A stretch of DNA of 64,000 nucleotides, from positions 1,860,001 through 1,924,000 of the forward strand of contig NZ_BOSG01000001.1 in assembly GCF_018403225.1 (NCBI RefSeq), given 5' to 3'. A model generated the notes under the pieces. That model was not told the origin of the DNA and did no database searches. It worked only from the letters and a program-made list of their open reading frames with translations. Shown here one piece after another: positions 34,955-43,692 of the stretch (its first letter is position 1; each line of letters starts with the position of its first letter). The stretch is from Paenibacillus sp. J23TS9. GTDB lineage: Bacteria > Bacillota > Bacilli > Paenibacillales > Paenibacillaceae. The position numbers and the translations under genes were made by a program.

Positions 34955-36448
34955 GTGAAATCAAGTCATAATAAGCTGGTACTGATCGGACTGATGATCG
35001 GTCTCATCTTCGCTGAACTGGACGAAACAGTCGTCTCAACGGCCATGCCGACCATTATCCGTGACCTGCATGGATTGGCATTGTACGGATGGGTGGCCGG
35101 GATATACATGCTGGCGGCTACCATATTTATGCCGATCCTTGGTAAATTAGCCGATATATACGGCCGGAAGGTAATTTATTTAAGTTGCATGGGCTTATTT
35201 ATCGCAGGCTCCATCGTCTGCGGACTCGCACCATCGATGACGGTGCTGCTGATTGGCCGGGGGATTCAGGGAATCGGTGCCGGTGGGCTCATGCCAATAG
35301 CTCTGGTCATCATTGGAGATGCCTACCCGCTGGAGCAAAGGGCCAAGATCCAAAGCTTATTCGGACCGATGATGATTGTGCCGCAGCTGCTTGGACCGAC
35401 AGTGGGAGGTTACCTCGTCGGCCACGTGAACTGGCATTGGGTATTCCTCATCAATATTCCTGTCGGCCTGATTGCCGCCCTAGTACTTGGTGTAGGAATG
35501 CGGGAATCCCGCATCAATGAGAAGAAAACGATTGATTGGCTTGGTTCTTCCGTTCTTACCATGGGCTTGCTGTCACTACTGATGTCGCCTGTTTTGATGG
35601 ATAATCAAGGCTTGGCATGGTCCTCGCCGTTAATTATAGGAATGCTGATTCTCGGCGTCCTGCTGCTTGGCTTATTTATTTGGATAGAGTCGCGTGTTAA
35701 GGAGCCGATCATTCCGCTTCACCTGTTCCGCAACCGCAATGTGGTGGTATTGTCATTACTGGTATTTATTCTGATGCTCGGACTTATGGGCGGAATTGCG
35801 ACTTTCCCATTCTTTGCCCAAAATGTGATGGGATTAACCCCGACGGAATCGGGATATCTAATGCTCGCCTTTATGGCAGGCGCGATTCCCTCCAGCATCG
35901 TGAATGGTTTTCTGATTACGAAGGTTCCATACCGAAACCTGTTTATCATCTGCTTCATTCTTCCGGTCATCGGCATCTTTTTGCTGACACAGATTGGTAT
36001 TCACACCTCGGTTGTATATATTGTCGCTTCGTTTTTCACCTTAGGTCTGGGACTCGGCGCTTTATTCGGAGGGGACAATTTGATCGTCCAGGAATCCGTC
36101 TCCAAGGACAACAGCGGGATTGCGCTCAGTACGGTTAATCTGATTCAATCCCTGGGTACGACTGTTGGACTCAGCGTCTTTGGCAGTTTACTTGCCAAGC
36201 ATATTAAAGACGGCGTCTCTTCTATCGGCGGTCAACTGCCTGCAGGAAGTGCCGAGCACCTAGCTACGGGCGGTATTCCGAAAGGTCTGTCTATGGAACT
36301 CCTACTGAAAGTGCAGACCGTGTTCGTGGATGCATTCCACAACTTGTTCATGATTTCTCTCGGATTTATTATTGCTGCTTTTGTTATCTGCTGGTTCTTG
36401 AAAAAAGAAGTCTTATCCAGCAAAGAAACGGCTCTGCAAAATAGCTAA
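34955..36448 (+). CDS. MFS multidrug exporter, 14-helix DHA2 type
   Basis: 497 residues starting with GTG (GAGGGAG eight bases upstream). About 14 helices; helix 1 carries the DHA2 motif FAELDETVVSTAMPTIIRDL, motif A is GKLADIYGRKVIYL, and motif C is GPTVGGYLVGHVNWHWVFLIN. The DE pair in helix 1 (LDETV) is typical of proton-coupled QacA/LmrB/Mdr-type drug exporters. Two promoter elements shared with other genes of the window lie upstream, so expression is probably induced by drug or envelope stress. A terminator follows. Confidence 0.92.
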   Translation: MKSSHNKLVLIGLMIGLIFAELDETVVSTAMPTIIRDLHGLALYGWVAGIYMLAATIFMPILGKLADIYGRKVIYLSCMGLFIAGSIVCGLAPSMTVLLIGRGIQGIGAGGLMPIALVIIGDAYPLEQRAKIQSLFGPMMIVPQLLGPTVGGYLVGHVNWHWVFLINIPVGLIAALVLGVGMRESRINEKKTIDWLGSSVLTMGLLSLLMSPVLMDNQGLAWSSPLIIGMLILGVLLLGLFIWIESRVKEPIIPLHLFRNRNVVVLSLLVFILMLGLMGGIATFPFFAQNVMGLTPTESGYLMLAFMAGAIPSSIVNGFLITKVPYRNLFIICFILPVIGIFLLTQIGIHTSVVYIVASFFTLGLGLGALFGGDNLIVQESVSKDNSGIALSTVNLIQSLGTTVGLSVFGSLLAKHIKDGVSSIGGQLPAGSAEHLATGGIPKGLSMELLLKVQTVFVDAFHNLFMISLGFIIAAFVICWFLKKEVLSSKETALQNS

Positions 36449-36497
36449 ATGTACAGCAGCAGATCTTTAGTATTGTTTTTTAGTAACCATTAAATAG

Positions 36498-36524
36498 AAA
36501 AGCCGCTATTAAGCGGCTTTTTTT
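36498..36524. terminator. Bidirectional terminator between MFS and HIT genes
   Basis: AAAAGCCGC, loop TATTAA and GCGGCTTTTTTT; serves the plus-strand MFS gene and the minus-strand HIT gene. Confidence 0.85.
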
Positions 36525-36562
36525 GCAATATTCCAAATGCTAGAATCACTCGTATCGCAAAT

Positions 36563-36979
36563 CTATGTAAACATCTCTTTCAGTTTCAGGGCTGTTTCTA
36601 CGGCTTCTTTTTCGTCACATGACTTCTCTTGAATGATGTACGTCATACCTTTCGTAACGCTATAACTCATTCGAGGTATGAAGTGGGCATGGAAATGCGG
36701 GACCCCATCGATCGTTATCACTGAATAGATCCGTTCAGCATCTGTCATTTGTTTGAGTATAGTATATATTTTCTTGACGACGTATCCATATGATTTCGCT
36801 TCTTCATCGGTCATATCTGAAAAGTCGAGAAAATGGCGTTTGGATTCGATTACCAATTGCCCTAAGACGGATTGCTCAGCTGGAAAATGGCAGACCATCC
36901 AATGGTCATCTTCATAAATATACCCTCCGGGTGGTTGGTTTGTGGTACCAGAATGTTTATTACAAATGAAACAAGACAT
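36563..36979 (-). CDS. HIT (histidine triad) family protein
   Basis: 138 residues from the ATG at 36979 (MSCFICNKHSG), with AAGGAG nine bases upstream; the frame is open to 37000. The N-terminal CxxC with later histidine can bind zinc as in Hint-type proteins. The histidine triad is VPHFHAHFIPR (H-x-H-x-H-x-x). HIT proteins hydrolyse nucleoside phosphoramidates or dinucleoside polyphosphates; Hint members act on aminoacyl-adenylates made by tRNA synthetases, such as lysyl-AMP. That link is notable since a T-box antiterminator controls this gene. Confidence 0.9.
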   Translation of the reverse strand: MSCFICNKHSGTTNQPPGGYIYEDDHWMVCHFPAEQSVLGQLVIESKRHFLDFSDMTDEEAKSYGYVVKKIYTILKQMTDAERIYSVITIDGVPHFHAHFIPRMSYSVTKGMTYIIQEKSCDEKEAVETALKLKEMFT

Positions 36980-37042
36980 ACAGATCCACTCCTTCAACAT
37001 TTTTTGATATTTCCCGTATCACTTTTTTCTTTCTTCACCCTT

Positions 37043-37157
37043 GAAAAAAACCCTGTCGCCTGCAAAGAGGCGACAGGGTTTCCCTTCGCGGTACCACTCT
37101 TATTCATCGTTGAGTTATTCCTCAATACTCCCAATCATTCCGTTTAATCCTATAATT
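37043..37157 (-). promoter_or_regulatory. Minimal T-box leader without Stem I, upstream of the HIT gene
   Basis: The minus strand carries the T-box core AAGAGTGGTACCGCG. An antiterminator can form: AAGAG pairs with CTCTT, the UGGU bulge follows, GCG pairs with CGC and AGGG with CCCT. It competes with a strong terminator, CCCTGTCGCC/GGCGACAGGG plus seven T (37044-37079). From the predicted start near 37157 the whole leader is only about 115 bases, with a small AATCC/GGATT hairpin region at the 5' end but no Stem I, AGTA turn or specifier loop. The terminator ends about 60 bases before the HIT start. Confidence 0.75.
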
Positions 37158-37163
37158 GGATTC

Positions 37164-37193
37164 AGTATACAGTTTGCAAATATTCCCTGTCAA
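37164..37193 (-). promoter_or_regulatory. SigA-type promoter of the HIT gene leader
   Basis: A consensus TTGACA (37188-37193) and TATACT (37164-37169) are separated by 18 bases. It lies just past the stop of the LtaS-like gene (37217), which fixes the maximum length of the leader. Confidence 0.8.
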
Positions 37194-37216
37194 TAGAATT
37201 GACTTCGTGCTATTTA

Positions 37217-39073
37217 TTATTGCAGATCTGGCAGCTGCAATATGTAACTGTTGGACATATGAAGTAAACGCTGCGCTGCTGTAAATTGCATCTCGGTTGA
37301 TCCGTCCGCTGAAATGGTGTTGTCTCTTAAACTATAGTTAAGCCCATCCGCATAGGCATTACCGGTTACATACATGCTATTGTCGTTAATGAAAGACCCT
37401 GAAGGCAAAAAGTGCCTGAGCGGAATCAGATTTGTCTGCTGGTTCAGAAGATCTTCACCAAAATGCAGTTGATTCTGAACCGATACTCCAAGCAAATTCG
37501 CGACCGTAGGCAAAATATCAATCTGTCCACCTGTTAAGTCGATTTTTTCAGGAAGATCGACGCTTGGGGAATGCATGATGAACGGTATGTTGAACATATC
37601 CGTATAGCCATATTCATGACCGAGTAACTCCTCCATCATGTCCCTCTCTTTGCTCCCAAGGGTATACATCGGTACTCCCTGGTGGTCGCCATAGAACACA
37701 ATCAGACTGTCATCCCAAAGTCCGCTAGACTTCAGTCCTTCCAAGAATTGTCCCATGGCAAAATCCGCATAATTCTGAGCACGAATATAGTCGCCAAGCA
37801 GCGTTCCTTCGTATCTCTCAGGCAGCTTCATGTTGTACTTATCTTCCGGAATGCGAAAAGGATGATGTGCGCTCATCGACATGACCATCGCATAAAAAGG
37901 CTCATTCTTTGCATCAAGTTTGGTAAGCTCCGGTACTGTTTTGGCAAACAATACCTCATCTGATGAACCAAAAGCAATATGGTCTTCATCACCATAAAAA
38001 GACTGATCATAATATTTGTCAAAACCAATCGCCTTGTATAATTCCTTACGGTTCCAGAACTCCACATCATTGGTATGGAAAGTAGCAGTATCATAGCCGT
38101 TTTCACTCAGTAATCTTGGCAGACTCGGCACTGCTTTCTTCATATATACCGACGAGGTTGCCGGTTCATTTTTGGGTACGTAAAAAGAAGAATTCACTAC
38201 GAACTCGGCATCCGAGGTTGTGCCCTGACCTGCATTCGTATAGAAATTGCTGAAATATATATTTTCTTTTGCCAGCTTATTCAAATTTGGAGTGATCTCT
38301 TGTCCATCAAGGGTCAGTCCGATCAGAAAGTTCTGGAAGGATTCCATTTGAACGACGATCAAATTTTTACCTTTGTCCACTCCCCAATACTGCGGTGATA
38401 CAGGCGTTGTGATGCTTTTAAGCTCATCAATGGATTTTTGTGAAATTTCCTTGGAGTTAATGATCTCGTCCTTTTCCGTCGTATCCGCAAACAGAGTATA
38501 TACCTCGTAATTAAGTATCCCCATGCTCTTCGCTTTTTTGATCTCATTCATGCTTGCGTGATTGGGCCAGATGTTAAAGATACAGAGTCCAAAGGAAACG
38601 GCAGTGATCACGATCAGAACCGGACGGTTCATACGTCTAGAGCCTCTTTCCTTCCATCTGGCAATATATTTCGGACGAAACATGAAGAAAAGAAAGAACA
38701 CAATATCCACGAAAATAAACAGATAATAGGGTGTAATCAAAGAATAAGTACTTTCTCCCACTTTCGTGACTTTATCCGCTTGCTGCAAGGCATGGTAGGT
38801 CGCTATGACACCATAATATTTGTAATACATCAGAACAGCGAAATAAATCAAAGTTATAAATAAATTGGAGATCATGTAATACAAGATCTTCCGTTTCGTT
38901 GCAAACCATTCGATCAGACTAAATACAATAATAAAAAAGGGGATTTCGGTAAACACAATGCTCCAACTGGGACCATCGTTAAAAACGACAAACCAGGCCA
39001 CGGCACTTTTCAGAAGCAGGACAAAGCTAAATAAAAATATAGGTCCATTCTTATTAACGAATCGTTTGTTCAT
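37217..39073 (-). CDS. Lipoteichoic acid synthase-like sulfatase-fold membrane enzyme
   Basis: 618 residues from the ATG at 39073 (AAGGAG twelve bases upstream; an in-frame ATG at 39097 is less likely). Five N-terminal helices (to about 190) are followed by an extracellular sulfatase-type domain: NLIVVQMESFQNFLIGLTLD (metal-binding Glu), NFYTNAGQGTTSDAEFVVNS (Thr nucleophile, GxTSDxE as in LtaS), FWNRKELYKAIGFDKYYD, MSMSAHHPF and VFYGDHQG. LtaS polymerises glycerol phosphate from phosphatidylglycerol; related YfnI, YqgS and YvgJ act as stress, sporulation or primase versions, and which role fits here is not clear. Confidence 0.92.
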   Translation of the reverse strand: MNKRFVNKNGPIFLFSFVLLLKSAVAWFVVFNDGPSWSIVFTEIPFFIIVFSLIEWFATKRKILYYMISNLFITLIYFAVLMYYKYYGVIATYHALQQADKVTKVGESTYSLITPYYLFIFVDIVFFLFFMFRPKYIARWKERGSRRMNRPVLIVITAVSFGLCIFNIWPNHASMNEIKKAKSMGILNYEVYTLFADTTEKDEIINSKEISQKSIDELKSITTPVSPQYWGVDKGKNLIVVQMESFQNFLIGLTLDGQEITPNLNKLAKENIYFSNFYTNAGQGTTSDAEFVVNSSFYVPKNEPATSSVYMKKAVPSLPRLLSENGYDTATFHTNDVEFWNRKELYKAIGFDKYYDQSFYGDEDHIAFGSSDEVLFAKTVPELTKLDAKNEPFYAMVMSMSAHHPFRIPEDKYNMKLPERYEGTLLGDYIRAQNYADFAMGQFLEGLKSSGLWDDSLIVFYGDHQGVPMYTLGSKERDMMEELLGHEYGYTDMFNIPFIMHSPSVDLPEKIDLTGGQIDILPTVANLLGVSVQNQLHFGEDLLNQQTNLIPLRHFLPSGSFINDNSMYVTGNAYADGLNYSLRDNTISADGSTEMQFTAAQRLLHMSNSYILQLPDLQ

Positions 39074-39411
39074 ATATGTTCCATTCTCCTTCCTCATGAT
39101 GTCGACTCCCTGATAGCTCTTTGTAATACTCTTAACCCATTTCCTAATTTTAGAAAGGTTCCAATTCTATCTCAGGAGCATGCATCACAAAATAAATCTC
39201 TCTACCATCCATTATGCATAATTGCACAACGAGAAATTATACTCTGTAATTTGGGTTTGGGAAAGGGTCGCAAAATGATTTTATGGCCCAATCTTTCAAT
39301 CTAGTTCCACAAAAAAATCCCCACCTACTTTAATTTAAAAGTGGATGGGGACGTTTTATTAATTTATTATTTTCATAATGTTGTCATTCCGTTTAGAAAT
39401 GCGTGACAAAA
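39074..39411. other. Intergenic region upstream of the LtaS-like gene
   Basis: 338 bases that hold the YciI-gene terminator (39311-39357) and presumably the promoter of the LtaS-like gene. No gene or riboswitch was recognised. Confidence 0.4.
39311..39357 (-). terminator. Terminator after the YciI-like gene
   Basis: TCCCCA, an inner ACTTT/AAAAGT stem, and TGGGGA, with seven A at 39311 (T on the minus strand) and TTTT on the plus side. Confidence 0.75.
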
Positions 39412-39846
39412 TTACGCCTTTTTCAGCTCCTCAACCTGCTGGCGCAGTGCTGCTTCTTTCGCCAAAGATTCCGGATTATCCGTTAAGTCCTCCGCCTCGA
39501 ACACTTGTCTTAGCTCAATTTGACCTTGGCCGTTTCCATGGGGGTCCGGCATACGCAGCGCCCATTCTATGGCTTCTTCTCTGGATTTAACTTCAATCAG
39601 CGTATATCCCGCAATCATTTCTTTTGCCTCTGTGAACGGGCCATCAATAACCTTCGGTTTGCCCCCGGGCTCCGGATAGGAAATTCGAATTCCGCTTGTA
39701 CTGGGCTGTAAACCATCGGCAGCGAGCAGTACACCAGCCTTTACCAACTCCTCATTATACTTCATCATGGCGTCAATAAGCTCCTGGCTGGGCAAAACTC
39801 CGGCCTCTGAATCTGTTGTTGCTTTGACAATCATCATAAATCTCAT
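39412..39846 (-). CDS. YciI-family (YCII/DGPF domain) protein
   Basis: 144 residues. The pattern MRFMMIVKATTDSEAG, then MMKYNEELVKAGVLLAADGL, VIDGPFTEAKEMIAGYTLIE and EEAIEWALRMPDPH is that of the DGPF subgroup of YCII proteins. These small ferredoxin-like-fold proteins often sit next to ECF sigma factors in other bacteria; no sigma gene adjoins here. Function unproven. AGGAGG precedes the ATG. Confidence 0.88.
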   Translation of the reverse strand: MRFMMIVKATTDSEAGVLPSQELIDAMMKYNEELVKAGVLLAADGLQPSTSGIRISYPEPGGKPKVIDGPFTEAKEMIAGYTLIEVKSREEAIEWALRMPDPHGNGQGQIELRQVFEAEDLTDNPESLAKEAALRQQVEELKKA

Positions 39847-39960
39847 AAGTATATTCCTCCTAATTTATAGTAAAGCATCGTATACCGGTGTGAATATTAC
39901 CCGTGTAAGTCCGCTTCTACATATACGACGAATCAATCTCGACTGGATCGACATCCAGAA

Positions 39961-40773
39961 TTAGAAATTTTCATTAAAAAAAGCTCTCAACTCCGATGAA
40001 ATGATTTTTGTATTGAGTTGCTTGGTATGGCCGAGTCCCTTTTTACTCAACAGCTGCGCATGGGGGAGCATGCCCGCCAGTGCCTGGGCGCCATGACGCA
40101 AGGAGGCTGGACTCTCAGTGCCTTCCAGTACCAGTGTTGGTATTTTCACTTCGCTCCATGAATTGGCAGGTAGTGGCTTCCCATCCATATACCCGTCGAG
40201 CAAAGCTGCATCGTAGGGAAGAGTGTGTGCAACGGCCAAGAGTTTAGACCATACTCCCGGCATCAGGCGCATCATGCCGATGACGAACGAGGGTGCGCCC
40301 ATTCCTTTGGTCATAAAGTACTTAATGGCTTCGGCGCGGCGATTATCGGCAATAAGTTCGGAAACATGTCCGAAGAAATGAGTCGGTACTATGCGGTCCG
40401 CAGGATCAACTACAAATGGGGGTTCATGTAATGCCAACTTCGTAATATTTACTCCGCTCGCTGCTGCTTGAAGGGCAAGTACTGCTCCGGATGACAATCC
40501 CCATACATATGCCGAGCCGCCAGCTTCGTCAATCATTGCCTGAAGATCCTCAATTTCGCGGGTTATGGCATATGGCTGTGTGTCCCCACTATCCCCGCGG
40601 CCACGGCGGTCATAGTTGTAGACTGTAAATTGCTCGGACAATAGATTCGCCAGCTGTACCTGCCCAGGAAATTTCCTGTAGCTGAACGCACCTGCTACCA
40701 GTATGAGTGCCGGCCCTTGACCAACCTTGTCATATGCAATCTTGGTACCATCTTTTGAAGTTACTGCGTACAT
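39961..40773 (-). CDS. Alpha/beta-fold hydrolase
   Basis: 270 residues. The oxyanion region is ALILVAGAFSYR, a conserved YDRRGRGDSGDT loop follows, and the nucleophile elbow is VWGLSSGAVLALQ (Ser in G-L-S-S-G). The acid lies near LVLEGTESPAS and the base histidine in GLGHTKQLN. The RRGRG loop is typical of the haloperoxidase/esterase-like group. No signal peptide. AAAAGGAG precedes the ATG. It is next to the YciI-like gene in the same direction (about 115 bases apart), so they may be co-transcribed. Substrate unknown. Confidence 0.9.
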   Translation of the reverse strand: MYAVTSKDGTKIAYDKVGQGPALILVAGAFSYRKFPGQVQLANLLSEQFTVYNYDRRGRGDSGDTQPYAITREIEDLQAMIDEAGGSAYVWGLSSGAVLALQAAASGVNITKLALHEPPFVVDPADRIVPTHFFGHVSELIADNRRAEAIKYFMTKGMGAPSFVIGMMRLMPGVWSKLLAVAHTLPYDAALLDGYMDGKPLPANSWSEVKIPTLVLEGTESPASLRHGAQALAGMLPHAQLLSKKGLGHTKQLNTKIISSELRAFFNENF

Positions 40774-40974
40774 TGTATCTCTCCTTTTATATTCCAGTTA
40801 TTTTTGTTATGGATTGAGCTGCTCTTTCTTAAGATATCCGAGCTACTATGAAGACGACGAACGGCTGACGCCAAAATCGACACATCCCCAATTTAATTTT
40901 TATTATATTTCTTGCTGCAACGCTTGAAACCTTCTTACATGATTAGGAATTCGGGCAGTGCTTCCTGAAATTAT

Positions 40975-41016
40975 AAAAGAAGTAAGCCTGGTCTTAAGAC
41001 TAGGCTTACTTCTTTT
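40975..41016 (-). terminator. Strong terminator of the adaptor/sugar-ABC operon
   Basis: AGAAGTAAGCCT and AGGCTTACTTCT pair almost perfectly around TCTTAAGA, with TTTT on both sides. It lies about 60 bases past the stop of the 836-residue protein gene. The rest of 40774-41077 shows nothing else. Confidence 0.85.
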
Positions 41017-41077
41017 GAGTGTTAATGTTGGATTGCTATTTTCAACGATGGTACTTCCACTGCTTACGCTGCCGTTG

Positions 41078-43588
41078 TCATTCATTCACTTCTTTAGGTG
41101 CTTTTTCGTAAATAATTGGATAAGATTGACTGCCCATTAAAATTCTTCGGCCCTGGAACTCATCATACAAGTTCATGCGGATGGAGCCTCCGGTTAATTT
41201 TTTGTATAAGCTGCTATTTAATGCTGTTGAATATGATTTATTATTTCCGATAGTCCAATCCGTTCCGAATGTTAACGTTTTTTCTGTCGATTGTCCATAC
41301 GAGTCGGTGAGTTCTAAGACAAGTTTATGCTCATAAGTACCTGTCTCGTATTCATTATTTTTAGTGAGGCTGTAATTGATGACTGTATTGATTGTATCCG
41401 AACCTTCAGCAAGGGTGCCCTCTGCTTTGGTAATCGAAAGGTTGTAAGGGAATAGATCCACATTTTTCAAATTAGACGAAGGTTTAGCAGCTATAGGATT
41501 AAGTGAAAGCCCCACCGCATTGATATATCCCGTCATGGAACCAGGTGATTCTGTCGACTTATCTTCAGCTATCCCCTCACCAATATACAGTACCAGGTCC
41601 GACGTATTTACATTCTGTGGAATCTTACTCCACACCGTAACCAGATTCTTGCCATTGGGAATTGTGGAATTGGACGATTGACTAACTTTGGCCTCATAAA
41701 ATTGATTATCAGGTGTCTTATAATAAGCCACGAGCTGTGCTTGTTTGGATTGACGTGGTTCTTCACTGATCGTTTCTAGTTCTGTATATATCAAATTTGA
41801 GCTGTTATCACTATACGCATTTGACCGGCGTTCCTTCACCTCTGCTTTTTGGCCGTTCGTATTGATATGGTAAGAGCCGCCTGCTTTAACGGTATTCATC
41901 ATGGTATTCACTGCATTCGTGTTCATAGAGAGGAACTTCGTAACATCATCTCCAGAGGTTTCCTGCAAAATAATTCTCAATTGACTAAAACTATATGAAT
42001 AAGGCACCCTTGCAAGCACGTACATCTCTGTCGTTTCAGAAGGAGCTAGAGACGTAAGGGTGTTTTTGGTCACAATCTGGACTGTACCGCTTAGATCGTT
42101 CATTCCTGCTTTGACTAGAGCTTGGAGTGTAGGCAGCTGTACGGTATTGAGAGATGCATTACGAATGCTGATTTTCGCCGTGATTTGATCTCCCTCTGCC
42201 CAAGGCAACCGCTGAATAGAATCAAGCTTAACGCCGAACTTCCCATGATTATTCTCGATTAAATACTCTATTCCCAAAGTGTTATTGCTTTCCTGGGAAT
42301 AAGGTATTTTGTAATATGCGGTTGGAAAAACAACCTTACCGTCTATAGAGGGCTCTGTTAAGAGGAGCTGTAAGGCACTTTGATTCAGTTTTAATGGCAC
42401 AACCCCGCTGAGATCAATGATCTTCTCTTCGAGCGGCTTTATCGTTAAATTAGCAAGCCCATTTGAATTCACCGGAATACTGAAACCTTCAGCGGCTTTA
42501 ATGGCAAGCTCATAAGCAGGCAGAGTTACCGATTTATTACCGAGGTTTTTAATACGGAATTGCAGACTCCATTTTGCGGATTCGTTCTCCGCATACACGG
42601 CTGCACTCTTTAGCTGCGTTTCTACCGCATTATTGGCGATAAAAATTTTCTTCACGGCGTAGTCCGCTACGGCTGAATCGGCAGCTTTTAAACCGGGAAG
42701 CTTAAAAGATTTAACTGGAAGATTCATTTTCAAAGTCGGGTCTTCGTAAGCGAATTGCAGTGTCATATTATCTGTTTTCATATAAGAAGGAACTTCTGCC
42801 AGATAGTAGATTGTTTTCTTCTCTTGTGGTTGCACCTTGTAATTGCTGCTGGCATCCTCCAGCTTGAGCTCGAATACCGAACCACCGGATGACTTCAGGT
42901 ACGCTTTATAGTCTGGATTGATTAGAACTTTTGTGCCCAAATTAGCGAGACTTACACCTATCTTCATGTATACTTTTCCATTCATTTGAATCTTTTGAAG
43001 GCTCTCTGCTTTGGTCGTTACAGGCAGATTATTCATCATGATCTTCTGACTTTGGCCTTGAGGGACTAGCGATGTATAGCCGCCTGGAGTCGTGAAAACA
43101 CCCAGCCTTTTCTGATAGTTGGCGCTATTGAAGTCCCACCCGAAGATGGAAACCTTGACTCCATTTAATTTTATTGCCTTCCCAATATGCACATAATAAG
43201 TGACGGTTTGACTGCTCTTCGCGGGAACCATTTTTTTGCCGGCATCAATTGTGACAGATTTTCCTTGTATGACCGTCCCGCCGGTCGTGGTGATCTTCGT
43301 GAAATAATCGATAAGATCTACTCTATTACTCGTTCCGTTGCTATAAATAAGTGTATAAGTAAGAATATTACCGCCCGGCTGCGTAAAAACGTCCATATCC
43401 GTCAGCTTCACACTGACATTGCTCTTCAGAGTGATAGAGCCGAGTTTGTCCAGCATGAATGCTGCGGTAGTAGATTTCGTGACCGGTGAAACTCCCGAGG
43501 ATGCTGCGTTAGCGTCGTGAGCGATATACTGGCTTAAAACTATGATGCCTAGCAGAACTACCGCATACGTGTTGATGCGTTTGTTCAT
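41078..43588 (-). CDS. Large secreted multi-module beta protein (836 residues), paralogue of 60798-63353
   Basis: A signal peptide (about 1-28, ending DANA-AS) is followed by about six tandem beta-sandwich-like modules (roughly 48-160, 195-300, 315-425, 445-560, 600-690, 700-830). Modules share the pattern N-x-G-x-x-x-V-x-L-P ... L-x-P-x-E ... x-x-IP, e.g. IKNLGNKSVTLPAYELAI, TIKPLEEKIIDLSGVVPLKL and IRNASLNTVQLPTLQALVKA, as in CARDB-type domains. No catalytic motif, LPXTG, SLH domain or lipobox is seen. It is the last gene of a five-gene operon with two CUT1 permeases, an adaptor and a sugar-binding lipoprotein, and aligns end to end by eye with the second copy. GGGAGGGG precedes the ATG. 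Role unknown; a structural or binding partner of the adaptor is inferred. Confidence 0.85.
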   Translation of the reverse strand: MNKRINTYAVVLLGIIVLSQYIAHDANAASSGVSPVTKSTTAAFMLDKLGSITLKSNVSVKLTDMDVFTQPGGNILTYTLIYSNGTSNRVDLIDYFTKITTTGGTVIQGKSVTIDAGKKMVPAKSSQTVTYYVHIGKAIKLNGVKVSIFGWDFNSANYQKRLGVFTTPGGYTSLVPQGQSQKIMMNNLPVTTKAESLQKIQMNGKVYMKIGVSLANLGTKVLINPDYKAYLKSSGGSVFELKLEDASSNYKVQPQEKKTIYYLAEVPSYMKTDNMTLQFAYEDPTLKMNLPVKSFKLPGLKAADSAVADYAVKKIFIANNAVETQLKSAAVYAENESAKWSLQFRIKNLGNKSVTLPAYELAIKAAEGFSIPVNSNGLANLTIKPLEEKIIDLSGVVPLKLNQSALQLLLTEPSIDGKVVFPTAYYKIPYSQESNNTLGIEYLIENNHGKFGVKLDSIQRLPWAEGDQITAKISIRNASLNTVQLPTLQALVKAGMNDLSGTVQIVTKNTLTSLAPSETTEMYVLARVPYSYSFSQLRIILQETSGDDVTKFLSMNTNAVNTMMNTVKAGGSYHINTNGQKAEVKERRSNAYSDNSSNLIYTELETISEEPRQSKQAQLVAYYKTPDNQFYEAKVSQSSNSTIPNGKNLVTVWSKIPQNVNTSDLVLYIGEGIAEDKSTESPGSMTGYINAVGLSLNPIAAKPSSNLKNVDLFPYNLSITKAEGTLAEGSDTINTVINYSLTKNNEYETGTYEHKLVLELTDSYGQSTEKTLTFGTDWTIGNNKSYSTALNSSLYKKLTGGSIRMNLYDEFQGRRILMGSQSYPIIYEKAPKEVNE

Positions 43589-43692
43589 GAATTCCCCTCC
43601 CTGATTTCAAGCATTAAATTGAGGCTGCCTAATTCCCTGTTTCTTGGAAAAAGCAGCTCACGGGGTGGCTGCCTTTTATTTTTCCATGCTTT

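Noticed and set aside
40975..41016. Long perfect stem considered as an IS end or attachment site
   Set aside because: Position after an operon and T runs on both sides fit a terminator; no second copy was seen.
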